A DNA stretch of 64,000 bases. Source: Bacteroidota bacterium. GTDB lineage: Bacteria > Bacteroidota > Bacteroidia > Chitinophagales > Saprospiraceae. This document shows, piece after piece, positions 14,949-22,734 of this stretch. Made by a program: the position numbers and the translations under genes. The notes beneath the pieces are model-generated. The model saw nothing but the letters and a program-made list of their open reading frames with translations. It had not been told where the DNA came from and did not search any database. The stretch covers positions 1-64,000 of the forward strand of contig CAUJDW010000111.1 of assembly GCA_963169455.1 (NCBI GenBank). The letters run 5' to 3'. Numbering within the stretch: position 1 is the first letter of the stretch; each line of letters opens with the position of its first letter.

Positions 14949-16841
14949 ATGAGTGACCAGATAAAACACGAGTGCGGCATCGCGCTGATCCGCCTCCTCA
15001 AACCGCTTCAGTATTACCACGATAAATACGGCTCGGCCTTCTACGGCCTCAACCAACTGGAGGTCTTGCTTCAGAAGCAGCGCAACCGCGGCCAGGACGG
15101 CGCCGGCATGGCCACCATCAAACTGGACGCCGCGCCCGGAAAAAAATACATCAGCCGCAAACGCAGCATCGCCAGCAATTATCTGGAGGATATGTTCCAG
15201 CAGATATACACCCATTTCAAGGACCTTCCAAAAGAAAAACTCAACGACCCTGCCTGGCTGAAGGAAAACAAACCCTACATGGGCGAACTGCTGCTGGGGC
15301 ACCTCCGCTACGGCACCCACAGCGACAACAGCATCGAAACCTGCCACCCCTTTCTCAGGCAGAATAACTGGATTACCAGAAACCTCATCCTGGCCGGCAA
15401 CTTCAACCTCACCAACGTGGACGAGCTGTTCCAGGAACTGCTGGAACTCGGGCAGTACCCCAAGGAAAAATCGGATACCGTCACCGTACTGGAAAAAATC
15501 GGGCACTTCCTCGACGATGAAGTGCAGCGCCTGCACACCTGGTACAAGCCCGACGGCTACACCAACCAGGAGATCAACGACCTGATCTACGACAACCTCG
15601 ACGTGCAGCGCCTGCTGCGCCGCGCCAGCAAAAAATTCGACGGGGGCTACGTCATGGTGGGCCTCATCGGCCACGGCGACGCCTTCGTCATGCGCGACCC
15701 GGCGGGCATCCGCCCGGCCTTCTATTACGCCGACGACGAAGTGGTGGTCGCCGCTTCCGAACGCCCGGCCATACAGACTGTTTTTAACGTGCACATCAGC
15801 CAGGTCAGGGAGCTCAAGCGCGGCCACGCCCTCATCATCAAGAAAAACGGAACGGTCTCGGAAGCGCCCTTCATCGACCAGCTGGAGCGCCGCGCCTGCT
15901 CCTTCGAACGCATCTACTTCTCCCGCGGCAATGACCGCGACATCTACCTGGAGCGCAAGAAACTGGGCGAACAGCTGACGGACAAAATCCTGGAAGCCGT
16001 CGATTACGATTTCGAGCACACCGTCTTTTCCTATGTGCCCAACACGGCGGAATCGGCCTTCTACGGGCTGCTGGAAGGGCTGGACGCCCGCCTCAACGAG
16101 ATCAAAAAAGAAAAGATACTGAAACTGGGCAGCGACATCAAACCCAAAAAGCTGGAAAAAATACTGTCCATGAGGCCCAGGGCGGAAAAACTGGTGGTGA
16201 AGGACGCCAAACAGCGCACCTTCATCGCTGATACGACAGCCCGGGAAGCCATGGTCTCCCATGTGTATGACGTGACCTACGGGCTGGTGGAAAATGACGT
16301 GGACACGGTGGTGCTGCTCGACGACTCCATCGTGCGCGGAACGACGATCCGCGACAGCATTATTCAGATCGTCTCCCGCCTGAAGCCGAAAAAGATCATC
16401 ATCGTCTCCTCCGCCCCGCAGATCCGCTATCCGGACTGTTATGGCATCGACATGTCGCGCATGAAGGAATTCGTGGCCTTCCAGGCTTTGGTGGAACTGC
16501 TCAAGGAAAACGGCAAGGAACACCTGTTGGAAGAGGCCTATCAGCGCTGCAAAGCCCAGCAGCATCTGCCCAAAGAGCAGATCAAAAATGAAGTGAAGGC
16601 CCTGTACGACGAATTCCCCTACGAAAAGATATCCAAAAAAATCGCCAGGATCGTGACGCCGAAGGGCATCAAACCCAAGATCGAGGTCCTGTACCAGACG
16701 GTGGAAGGCCTGCGCAATGCCTGCCTCAACAACAACGGCGACTGGTACTTCTCCGGCGAATACCCCACTCCTGGCGGCAACCGGGTGGTCAACCGCGCCT
16801 TTATGAACTTCATGGAGGGGAGCAACGAACGGGCGTATTAG
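14949..16841 (+). CDS. Amidophosphoribosyltransferase family protein (PurF-like)
   Basis: 630 residues from ATG 14949. The N-terminal half is a class II glutamine amidotransferase: HECGIALIRLL (Cys9 would be the nucleophile after removal of eight residues), QKQRNRGQDGAGM, then LGHLRYGTHS. The C-terminal half is a type I phosphoribosyltransferase with the PRPP loop VVLLDDSIVRGTT at about residue 453. Classic PurF makes 5-phosphoribosylamine, the first purine intermediate, and is usually 470-510 residues; this protein carries about 120 extra residues in several insertions. It may be a Bacteroidota-specific paralog instead of the sole PurF, so I withhold the symbol. No other pur gene adjoins it. 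Confidence 0.85.
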   Translation: MSDQIKHECGIALIRLLKPLQYYHDKYGSAFYGLNQLEVLLQKQRNRGQDGAGMATIKLDAAPGKKYISRKRSIASNYLEDMFQQIYTHFKDLPKEKLNDPAWLKENKPYMGELLLGHLRYGTHSDNSIETCHPFLRQNNWITRNLILAGNFNLTNVDELFQELLELGQYPKEKSDTVTVLEKIGHFLDDEVQRLHTWYKPDGYTNQEINDLIYDNLDVQRLLRRASKKFDGGYVMVGLIGHGDAFVMRDPAGIRPAFYYADDEVVVAASERPAIQTVFNVHISQVRELKRGHALIIKKNGTVSEAPFIDQLERRACSFERIYFSRGNDRDIYLERKKLGEQLTDKILEAVDYDFEHTVFSYVPNTAESAFYGLLEGLDARLNEIKKEKILKLGSDIKPKKLEKILSMRPRAEKLVVKDAKQRTFIADTTAREAMVSHVYDVTYGLVENDVDTVVLLDDSIVRGTTIRDSIIQIVSRLKPKKIIIVSSAPQIRYPDCYGIDMSRMKEFVAFQALVELLKENGKEHLLEEAYQRCKAQQHLPKEQIKNEVKALYDEFPYEKISKKIARIVTPKGIKPKIEVLYQTVEGLRNACLNNNGDWYFSGEYPTPGGNRVVNRAFMNFMEGSNERAY

Positions 16842-16895
16842 GAAGGCCGGAAGGCTTGCCCGGCTCGCAGAGACGGGCCGGGAGGCATGCAGGCT

Positions 16896-18038
16896 CTAAA
16901 TCTTTCGCAGCAATGCCCCTGCTTTTTCGAGTGTTTCCTCCGTTTTGGCGAAGCACAGGCGGATGATGCGGTCATCCCGCCCGTCGGAGTAGAAAACAGA
17001 TACCGGAATGGCAGCCACCCCGAACTCCCGCGTCATGCTCTTTGAGAATTCCGTATCCGGCTCCCGGCTGATGGCGCTGTAGTCGAAAGTGCAGAAGTAG
17101 GTGCCTTCGCAGGGCAGGGGCCGCAGGCGGGAACCCCGCATGGCGTCGAGGAAAAAGTCTCGTTTCTGCTGGTAGAAGGCGGGCAGCGACAGGTAGGTGT
17201 CCGCATCGCCTAAATAATCCGCCAGAGCATGTTGCATGGGGGTGTTGACGGAAAAGACATTGAACTGGTGCACCTTTCTGAATTCGGCCGTAAGCGCTTC
17301 CGGCGCCAGGCAGTAGCCGATCTTCCAGCCGGTATTGTGGAAAGTTTTTCCGAAGGAATACACGGCCAGGCTGCGCTCCCGAAGTTCCGGGTATCGAAGC
17401 ACGCTCTGGTGGGCCTTTCCGTCGTAGATCAGGTGTTCGTACACTTCGTCGCTGAGCACGAGTATGTCTGTGCCGGCCGTGAGGCGGGCCAGGGCCTGCA
17501 TGTCGGCTTCCTTAAGCGTCGTGCCCGTTGGGTTATGCGGAGTATTGATGACGATCATACGGGTGCGGGAGGTGACGAGTGCGGCAATCTCCTCCCAAAC
17601 GGGCCGGTAATGCGGGGCTTTAAGATCATAGGGGATGGCTACGCCCCCGTTCACTTCCACCGACGGGCGGTAGGAATCGTATGCCGGCTCCAGCAGGATC
17701 ACCTCGTCGCCTGCGTGTACGAAAGCGCTGATGGCGGTAAAAATGGCCTGGGTGGCGCCTGCGGTTATCGTCACTTCGGTGTCGGGATGGAGTGGAAAGC
17801 CGTAGAGGGCTTCCGCTTTGGCGGCCAGGCGTTCGCGCAGCAGGGGCACGCCAGCCATGGGGGCGTACTGGTTGAAGCCTTTGCGCATGTACTGGCACAC
17901 CAGTTCGTTCAGCTTTTCCGGAGAAGGGAAATTGGGAAAGCCCTGCGAGAGGTTGATCGCCCCGCAGGCATTGGCCAGGGCCGACATGACGGTGAAAATG
18001 GTGGTGCCGACGTGGGGGAGCTTGGAGTTGACCTGCAT
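16896..18038 (-). CDS. PLP-dependent class I/II aminotransferase, methionine/kynurenine type
   Basis: 380 residues. Fold-type I aminotransferase motifs are in order: LSQGFPNFPSP near the N terminus, TAGATQAIF (93-100), the substrate-carboxylate region NTPHNPTGT (165-173), SDEVYEHL (196-203) and the cofactor lysine Lys231 in SFGKTFHNTGWKIGY. The closest match by motif is the YbdL methionine aminotransferase / kynurenine-glutamine transaminase group, which transaminates methionine or aromatic 2-oxo acids. It is convergent with the purF-like gene and probably monocistronic, since a hairpin terminator lies just upstream of it for the preceding T9SS gene. Confidence 0.9.
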   Translation of the reverse strand: MQVNSKLPHVGTTIFTVMSALANACGAINLSQGFPNFPSPEKLNELVCQYMRKGFNQYAPMAGVPLLRERLAAKAEALYGFPLHPDTEVTITAGATQAIFTAISAFVHAGDEVILLEPAYDSYRPSVEVNGGVAIPYDLKAPHYRPVWEEIAALVTSRTRMIVINTPHNPTGTTLKEADMQALARLTAGTDILVLSDEVYEHLIYDGKAHQSVLRYPELRERSLAVYSFGKTFHNTGWKIGYCLAPEALTAEFRKVHQFNVFSVNTPMQHALADYLGDADTYLSLPAFYQQKRDFFLDAMRGSRLRPLPCEGTYFCTFDYSAISREPDTEFSKSMTREFGVAAIPVSVFYSDGRDDRIIRLCFAKTEETLEKAGALLRKI

Positions 18039-18064
18039 GGCGTGCTTTGGTTAGGGTGTAAAAG

Positions 18065-18109
18065 AAACAGGCTTTAGCCCTGCAAATTTAAGCGGGCTAA
18101 AGCCTGTTT
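18065..18109 (-). terminator. Rho-independent terminator after the small T9SS gene
   Basis: Perfect 16-base arms (18065-18080 and 18094-18109, aaacaggctttagccc and its complement) enclose a 13-base loop. On the minus strand the stem is followed by a T-rich run. It lies about 30 bases past the stop of the gene at 18141-18872. Confidence 0.75.
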
Positions 18110-18140
18110 TGCCTCGGCGCAAACGGAAATTTGCAGCGCC

Positions 18141-18872
18141 TTACGGCTGGATCGACCGCTTGCTGAGGCGGAAGGTTTTCAAAACGCCTTTTTTCCTGCT
18201 GGCCAGGCTGGCCAGGTACATGCCGTTGGGCAGGTCGCCGATGTAGTACCGCTTGCCCGGCTCGGCCCGGAAGGAGCGCACCTGCCGGCCGATGATGTTG
18301 TACAGCACGACCTGATCGACGCCCTCTGCGCCGCGCAGTTCGAAATATTCGGTGGTGGGGTTGGGGAAAACGGCGAGGCGCGCACCGGAGGCTTCCCGGG
18401 CGCTGCTCGTCAGCAGGGCGTTGATATAGTAAGTGCCGGAAACGAACACCTCATCCGGGTTTTCTTCGGTGGAAATATCGATGCGCACTTCACCCGAACC
18501 AGCAATGCCTCTGGGTTTGACGTGCACGTCCATATTGGTTTGTGCGCCGGGGGCAAGCGTAAGCGTGAAATTGGCGCCGATATCAGGCGCGATGTTGGAA
18601 TAGACGACCTGGTTGTAGCAGAGGTTGAGGTCGCACACCTGCACCTCCCATTCGTCGGGAACGCCTGTCAGAATGCGGGTCCACTTAACGTTGACCGCCT
18701 GGCTGCTTTCGTTTTTCACTGTGGCATAGCCAACGAGCTCGTATTCGGAATCATTCGGGTCGAAATAATCGGAAACTTCCACCGTGTCCGGCGTGAAGCT
18801 GAAGCTGAGCTGTGCGAAGGCAGCCTGCAATCCGAGAAGAAGTATGAAGAAGGAAAGTAAGCAATGCTTCAT
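18141..18872 (-). CDS. Small secreted protein with T9SS type A sorting domain
   Basis: 243 residues from the ATG at 18872, where a signal peptide (MKHCLLSFFILLLGLQAAFA) begins; an upstream in-frame start would give an unlikely 21-residue extension. Residues 20-150 form one beta-sandwich-like domain (TVKNESSQAVNVKWTRI), perhaps an immunoglobulin-like fold, with two close cysteines in QVCDLNLCYNQ. The C terminus is a T9SS sorting domain: FPNPTTEYFELRG, LYNIIGRQVRSF, LPNGMYLASL. It should be exported by Sec and then released or attached at the cell surface by the T9SS. No enzymatic motif is seen. Confidence 0.85.
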   Translation of the reverse strand: MKHCLLSFFILLLGLQAAFAQLSFSFTPDTVEVSDYFDPNDSEYELVGYATVKNESSQAVNVKWTRILTGVPDEWEVQVCDLNLCYNQVVYSNIAPDIGANFTLTLAPGAQTNMDVHVKPRGIAGSGEVRIDISTEENPDEVFVSGTYYINALLTSSAREASGARLAVFPNPTTEYFELRGAEGVDQVVLYNIIGRQVRSFRAEPGKRYYIGDLPNGMYLASLASRKKGVLKTFRLSKRSIQP

Positions 18873-18984
18873 CAGGGTCTTTTTATCATAATGAGAGAAT
18901 AATTTGCACCTGTAAAGTTCCGCATATTGCGACAATAAAGCAAGGAGAAAAGCCTTAACGAAATGTCAAAATCCCGCCACCCGG

Positions 18985-19105
18985 GCAATAGCCAGGTGAC
19001 TTGGTGACTGGGAGAGGGGGAGGCTTGGTGAAGGGGAGAGCAGTGGTTCACCCCCTCACCCCTTCACCTGGCCACCCGGTCACCCGGTCACCCAGTCATT
19101 CCTCA
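18985..19105. repeat. G/C-word repeat with hairpin potential between two T9SS genes
   Basis: The spacer is built of short words such as ggtgacttggtgactggga, followed by complementary ones (tcaccccttcacctggc and repeated cacccggt). Ccaggtga near 18992 can pair with tcacctgg near 19063, giving a long imperfect stem. Similar tcaccc/ggtgac words recur at 62170-62250. It may terminate transcription of the upstream T9SS gene. Confidence 0.5.
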
Positions 19106-19109
19106 GCCC

Positions 19110-21053
19110 TTACCGCACCACCGTCATACGCTTGGTCACCGCGCCGTGTTCGGTGGCCAGGCGGATGAGGAACAGCCCGCTCTGCTGCGGCTGCCAGAGC
19201 ACCTTATGCGCGCCGGCGGGATACTGCTCACCGCCCACCAGGGTTTGAACCAGTTTGCCGGAAATATCAAAGATGCTGATATCCAGGCGGCTGCCCTCCA
19301 CCAGTTGGAAGTCGATGTTGACCAGTTCGCCGGCGGGGTTGGGGTAGGCGAAGACCTTGCCTTCCAGCAGCCCGGGCTCATCGGTGCTGCTCAAAGTGCT
19401 GAACAGGTTGATGTTGTCGATGAAGAGGTTGTTGCCGTAATCCGAAGTTGCCGTGAAACGCACCAGCAATTCCGCTGCCTCGGCAAAGGCGCTGAGGTCT
19501 ATGGTGTCAGCTACCCATTGGGAAGCGTTGGGCACGAAGAAAGGCTGAACCGGTGGGGTGGTGGCAAGCTGGCTTCCTGCTTTGTTCCAAACGGTAGTCC
19601 AGGTATCGCCGCAGTTTTCGGAAACAGAGATCGTCAGGCGGTCAGAGAAATTCGGATACTGGGCATAGGCGTGTTCAAAAGCCAGTACCGGCGCAGCGCT
19701 GGTGGACAGGTCGGTCTTTTCAAAGATCATGCTGGCCTGGTCGCCCTCTTCAGCCCACCTCCAGAAATCCACCATAATGGACTTGGCCGAAGCGCCAAAC
19801 CCACCCACCGGGCCGGGCACGGTGGCTCCGATTCCTTGCAGGTAGCTTTGGTTGACAACTCCAAATTCCAGGTCCGCATCCTTGATCAGCAGGGTATTGG
19901 CCGGTATGCCCAGGTTTGGCGTGGTTTCAAAGCCCTGGATGATCTCCGTGCCCACCGGCGTATCGCTGAGGGTGTAGAAAGTCTGGCTGGTGATCAACTG
20001 GTTAAGGCGGTTGATGTCAATGGAGCCGTTGACGCTGGCCAGGTTGAAGCTCACTTCAGTTGCCCCCGGAGAAACGGTTTGCTGTTCGAAGGTGATCGTC
20101 ACCGACTGGCCCTGGGCCAGGGAGCCGGACCAGCTTTGAGAAATGGGAGCGCCGCCATTGACGGATACCGTTACTTCCATTTCAGTGACTTCCGTTGCCG
20201 TGGCGTTGGTGATCTCAACGGCCGGCGTGAGTTCATATTCGCATAGCCCGCCGGGGCCTTGGGAAGCCAGTTCCATGGCCACATCCGCATAACCTTCCAG
20301 CGTGCCGGGGGCTTCGCTGATGGCTGCCTGGTGCACCTGGCGGCTGCCGTTGGTCTGTACGAAAGCCACCGCGCCAACCTGAGCGTAGTTGTAAATGTAA
20401 TCGGGCAGCGGCACGGAGAATCCGAACTCCAGCGAATCACCGGCTGCGATCGGCGCGAGGGGGGCGCCATTGGCGCTGGGCAGCATCTTGCGCATGACGC
20501 TGTAAAAGTCCACCTCATCCGTGGAACCCGGCGGTTCGGGGAAGATCACTTCCTGCTCCATAATGGCCACGTGCAGCACCGTATTGGCCGGGCCGAATTC
20601 CGTATCGGAAACGTTGCGGATTTTGCCCTGGATGAAGATGGAATCCAGATCGGCGCTCATCTGGTGCGTGAGCTCCATCTCCAGTGGGGTGGGCACATTA
20701 TAGGCATTGTTGATTTGTGCAGCAGTGACGTTTCCGGAAACGCCGGCGTCAAGCGCTCCGTCGATGCGCACGTTGGGCACGCCGGTTACGCCGTAGTAGT
20801 CCACGCGGGTTTGGACTTCATCCGGGTTTTGTTCGTTCATGGGGTCATAACCCGGCCAGGAAGTCTGGTATTTCAGCAGGACGGCCTTGTCCCAGTTGTT
20901 GAAAACCAGTTGGTTGAACCCAGGATTCTGGGCGGCGCAGGGCGGGCAGGAAGCCTGGGTGAAGGATTCGAGCATCACCCGGCGCTGGGCCTGGCCGAAG
21001 GTTGTTCCCTGCAGGAACAAGAGGGAACCGATTAGTAGTAGAGCTGCTCTCAT
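19110..21053 (-). CDS. Omp28-like thioredoxin-fold surface protein with T9SS tail
   Basis: 647 residues with an N-terminal signal peptide. Residues about 25-110 resemble the Omp28/thioredoxin-like domain: MLESFTQASCPPCAAQNP carries a CxxC pair (Cys36, Cys39), followed by LLKYQTSWPGYDPMNEQN and a GVTGVPNVRIDG cis-Pro-type loop. The middle contains beta-rich surface domains, including a MAM/jelly-roll-like stretch, and the last about 75 residues are a T9SS type A sorting domain (FAYPNPAGELVNIDF to GAVTKRMTVVR). A thiol-active domain exported through T9SS suggests redox or folding work at the surface, which is inference. A promoter-like element lies at 21124. Confidence 0.88.
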   Translation of the reverse strand: MRAALLLIGSLLFLQGTTFGQAQRRVMLESFTQASCPPCAAQNPGFNQLVFNNWDKAVLLKYQTSWPGYDPMNEQNPDEVQTRVDYYGVTGVPNVRIDGALDAGVSGNVTAAQINNAYNVPTPLEMELTHQMSADLDSIFIQGKIRNVSDTEFGPANTVLHVAIMEQEVIFPEPPGSTDEVDFYSVMRKMLPSANGAPLAPIAAGDSLEFGFSVPLPDYIYNYAQVGAVAFVQTNGSRQVHQAAISEAPGTLEGYADVAMELASQGPGGLCEYELTPAVEITNATATEVTEMEVTVSVNGGAPISQSWSGSLAQGQSVTITFEQQTVSPGATEVSFNLASVNGSIDINRLNQLITSQTFYTLSDTPVGTEIIQGFETTPNLGIPANTLLIKDADLEFGVVNQSYLQGIGATVPGPVGGFGASAKSIMVDFWRWAEEGDQASMIFEKTDLSTSAAPVLAFEHAYAQYPNFSDRLTISVSENCGDTWTTVWNKAGSQLATTPPVQPFFVPNASQWVADTIDLSAFAEAAELLVRFTATSDYGNNLFIDNINLFSTLSSTDEPGLLEGKVFAYPNPAGELVNIDFQLVEGSRLDISIFDISGKLVQTLVGGEQYPAGAHKVLWQPQQSGLFLIRLATEHGAVTKRMTVVR

Positions 21054-21123
21054 AACGGAGTAGTTTTGAATTGTGAGTTTGTAAAAGTTTCAGAATCGCA
21101 ATGGGCAAGTCATTGCAGACGCG

Positions 21124-21131
21124 CAAATGTA
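21124..21131 (-). promoter_or_regulatory. TAnnTTTG promoter element of the Omp28-like gene
   Basis: Read on the minus strand the sequence is TACATTTG, matching the Bacteroidota -7 consensus, about 70 bases before the ATG at 21053. No convincing -33 element was seen. Confidence 0.4.
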
Positions 21132-21346
21132 GATAAAATTCCCAATTTGGCTTTAAGGGCAAAGCCTTATTCCTTCCTCCCTGGATGCGGGAAATATAAT
21201 TTTTTGTCAATTGTACTTTGGATGACATATCTTTTCGCCTCTTTTGTCCCGGGCTGGACATCAGGGGCGGCTTCCTTCCTGCTATTTCAACTATCGCCGG
21301 CTTGGCGAAATTTTCTAACTTGAACGCCAAACCTTTAAGCCAGCCT

Positions 21347-22711
21347 ATGCACATAGCCATCCTCGGAAACGGCGTGGCCGGCATCACCGCCGCCCGCTTC
21401 ATCCGAAAACTCAGCGATCACCGGATCACGGTAATTTCCGCCGAAACGGAACACTTTTTCTCCCGCACCGCCCTCATGTACGTGTACATGGGCCACATGC
21501 GCTACGAGGACATCAAACCCTACGATGACGGCTTCTGGCGGAAAAACCGCATCGATCTCCTCAGGGCTTTTGCCGAGCGCATCGATTTCGGGGCGAAGGC
21601 GATTTACACCCGCGAAGGGCATACCATCCGGTATGACAAGCTGTTGCTGGCCACCGGCTCGGTTTCCAGCAGGTTTGGCTGGCCGGGCCAGGAGCTTGAA
21701 GGCGTGCGCGGGCTGTACAGCTACCAGGACCTGGAGTACATGGAGCGTAATAGCCAGGGCCTGCAGCGGGCGGCCATCGTGGGCGGCGGGCTGATCGGCA
21801 TAGAGATGGCCGAGATGTTCCACTCGCGCCACATCCCCGTCACCTTCCTGGTGCGGGAGGATAACTACTGGGATATGGTGCTGCCGCCCGAAGAGTCGGC
21901 CATGATCGGCCGCCATATCCGGGAGCAGGGCATCGACCTTCGGCTGTCCACCGAGCTGAAGGAAATTGTGGATGACGGGGCAGGGCGGGCCTGTGCAGTG
22001 ATCACCAGCCGGGGCGAGCGCATCGGCTGCGGTTTTGTGGGGCTCACTGCGGGGGTGCAGCCCAATATCGGTTTTTTAAAGCATACCGAACTGGAAACGG
22101 ATCGTGGCATTCTGGTTGACGAATACCTCCGCACCAATATCCCCGATGTTTTCGCTGCAGGCGATTGTGTGGAGTTGCGCCAGCCCAGGCCCGGCCGTCG
22201 CGCCATCGAAGCGGTTTGGTACGCGGGCAGGATGATGGGTGAAACGGCGGCCTACAACCTCTGCGGCCGGCCGGCGGCCTACGATCCCGGCATCTGGTTC
22301 AACTCCGCCAAATTTTTCGATATCGAATACCAGGTTTACGGCCATGTGCCGGCCAGGCTGCCGGGCGGGTTCGCCACCCTGTACTGGGAGCATCCGGGCG
22401 GGCGGAAGAGCATCCGCCTGGTGTACGACAAAGCCCAAGGCCACGTCCTCGGCTTCAACCTGATGGGCGTGCGCTACCGCCAGGAGGTTTGCGAAAAGTG
22501 GATCCGGGAGCAAGCCCATATCGAGGAGGTGCTGCAGCACCTTGGGCTGGCCAATTTCGACCCCGAATTCTTCCGGCAATACGAAGCCGAAGTGGTGGAG
22601 TTGTACAACCGGCAAAGCGGAAGCGGCCTGCAGCTCAGGCAGCGGCGCGGCCTGAAAGCGGCGGTCCGATTTCTGAAGAATGCCGTCCAGCCGAAGGCCT
22701 ATAATCTTTAA
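21347..22711 (+). CDS. NAD(P)/FAD-dependent oxidoreductase
   Basis: 454 residues from ATG 21347, where the FAD-binding Rossmann motif starts at once (MHIAILGNGVAGITAARF). A second nucleotide motif, AAIVGGGLIGIEMAEMF, lies near 142, and the FAD motif VFAAGDCVEL lies near 270. The layout is that of the pyridine nucleotide-disulfide oxidoreductase superfamily (NirB- or ferredoxin reductase-like) without a redox-active CxxxxC. An uncommon Y/F-rich segment VYVYMGHMRYEDIKPYD follows the first motif. It ends 23 bases before a membrane polyferredoxin, so the two are probably one electron-transfer unit taking electrons from NAD(P)H. Confidence 0.9.
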   Translation: MHIAILGNGVAGITAARFIRKLSDHRITVISAETEHFFSRTALMYVYMGHMRYEDIKPYDDGFWRKNRIDLLRAFAERIDFGAKAIYTREGHTIRYDKLLLATGSVSSRFGWPGQELEGVRGLYSYQDLEYMERNSQGLQRAAIVGGGLIGIEMAEMFHSRHIPVTFLVREDNYWDMVLPPEESAMIGRHIREQGIDLRLSTELKEIVDDGAGRACAVITSRGERIGCGFVGLTAGVQPNIGFLKHTELETDRGILVDEYLRTNIPDVFAAGDCVELRQPRPGRRAIEAVWYAGRMMGETAAYNLCGRPAAYDPGIWFNSAKFFDIEYQVYGHVPARLPGGFATLYWEHPGGRKSIRLVYDKAQGHVLGFNLMGVRYRQEVCEKWIREQAHIEEVLQHLGLANFDPEFFRQYEAEVVELYNRQSGSGLQLRQRRGLKAAVRFLKNAVQPKAYNL

Positions 22712-22734
22712 TTTCCGGAAAAGAAAACAAGGCG

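Noticed and set aside
14871..16565. A 564-codon minus-strand frame opposite the purF-like gene
   Set aside because: Shadow frame; the plus-strand product has both enzyme signatures and a promoter.
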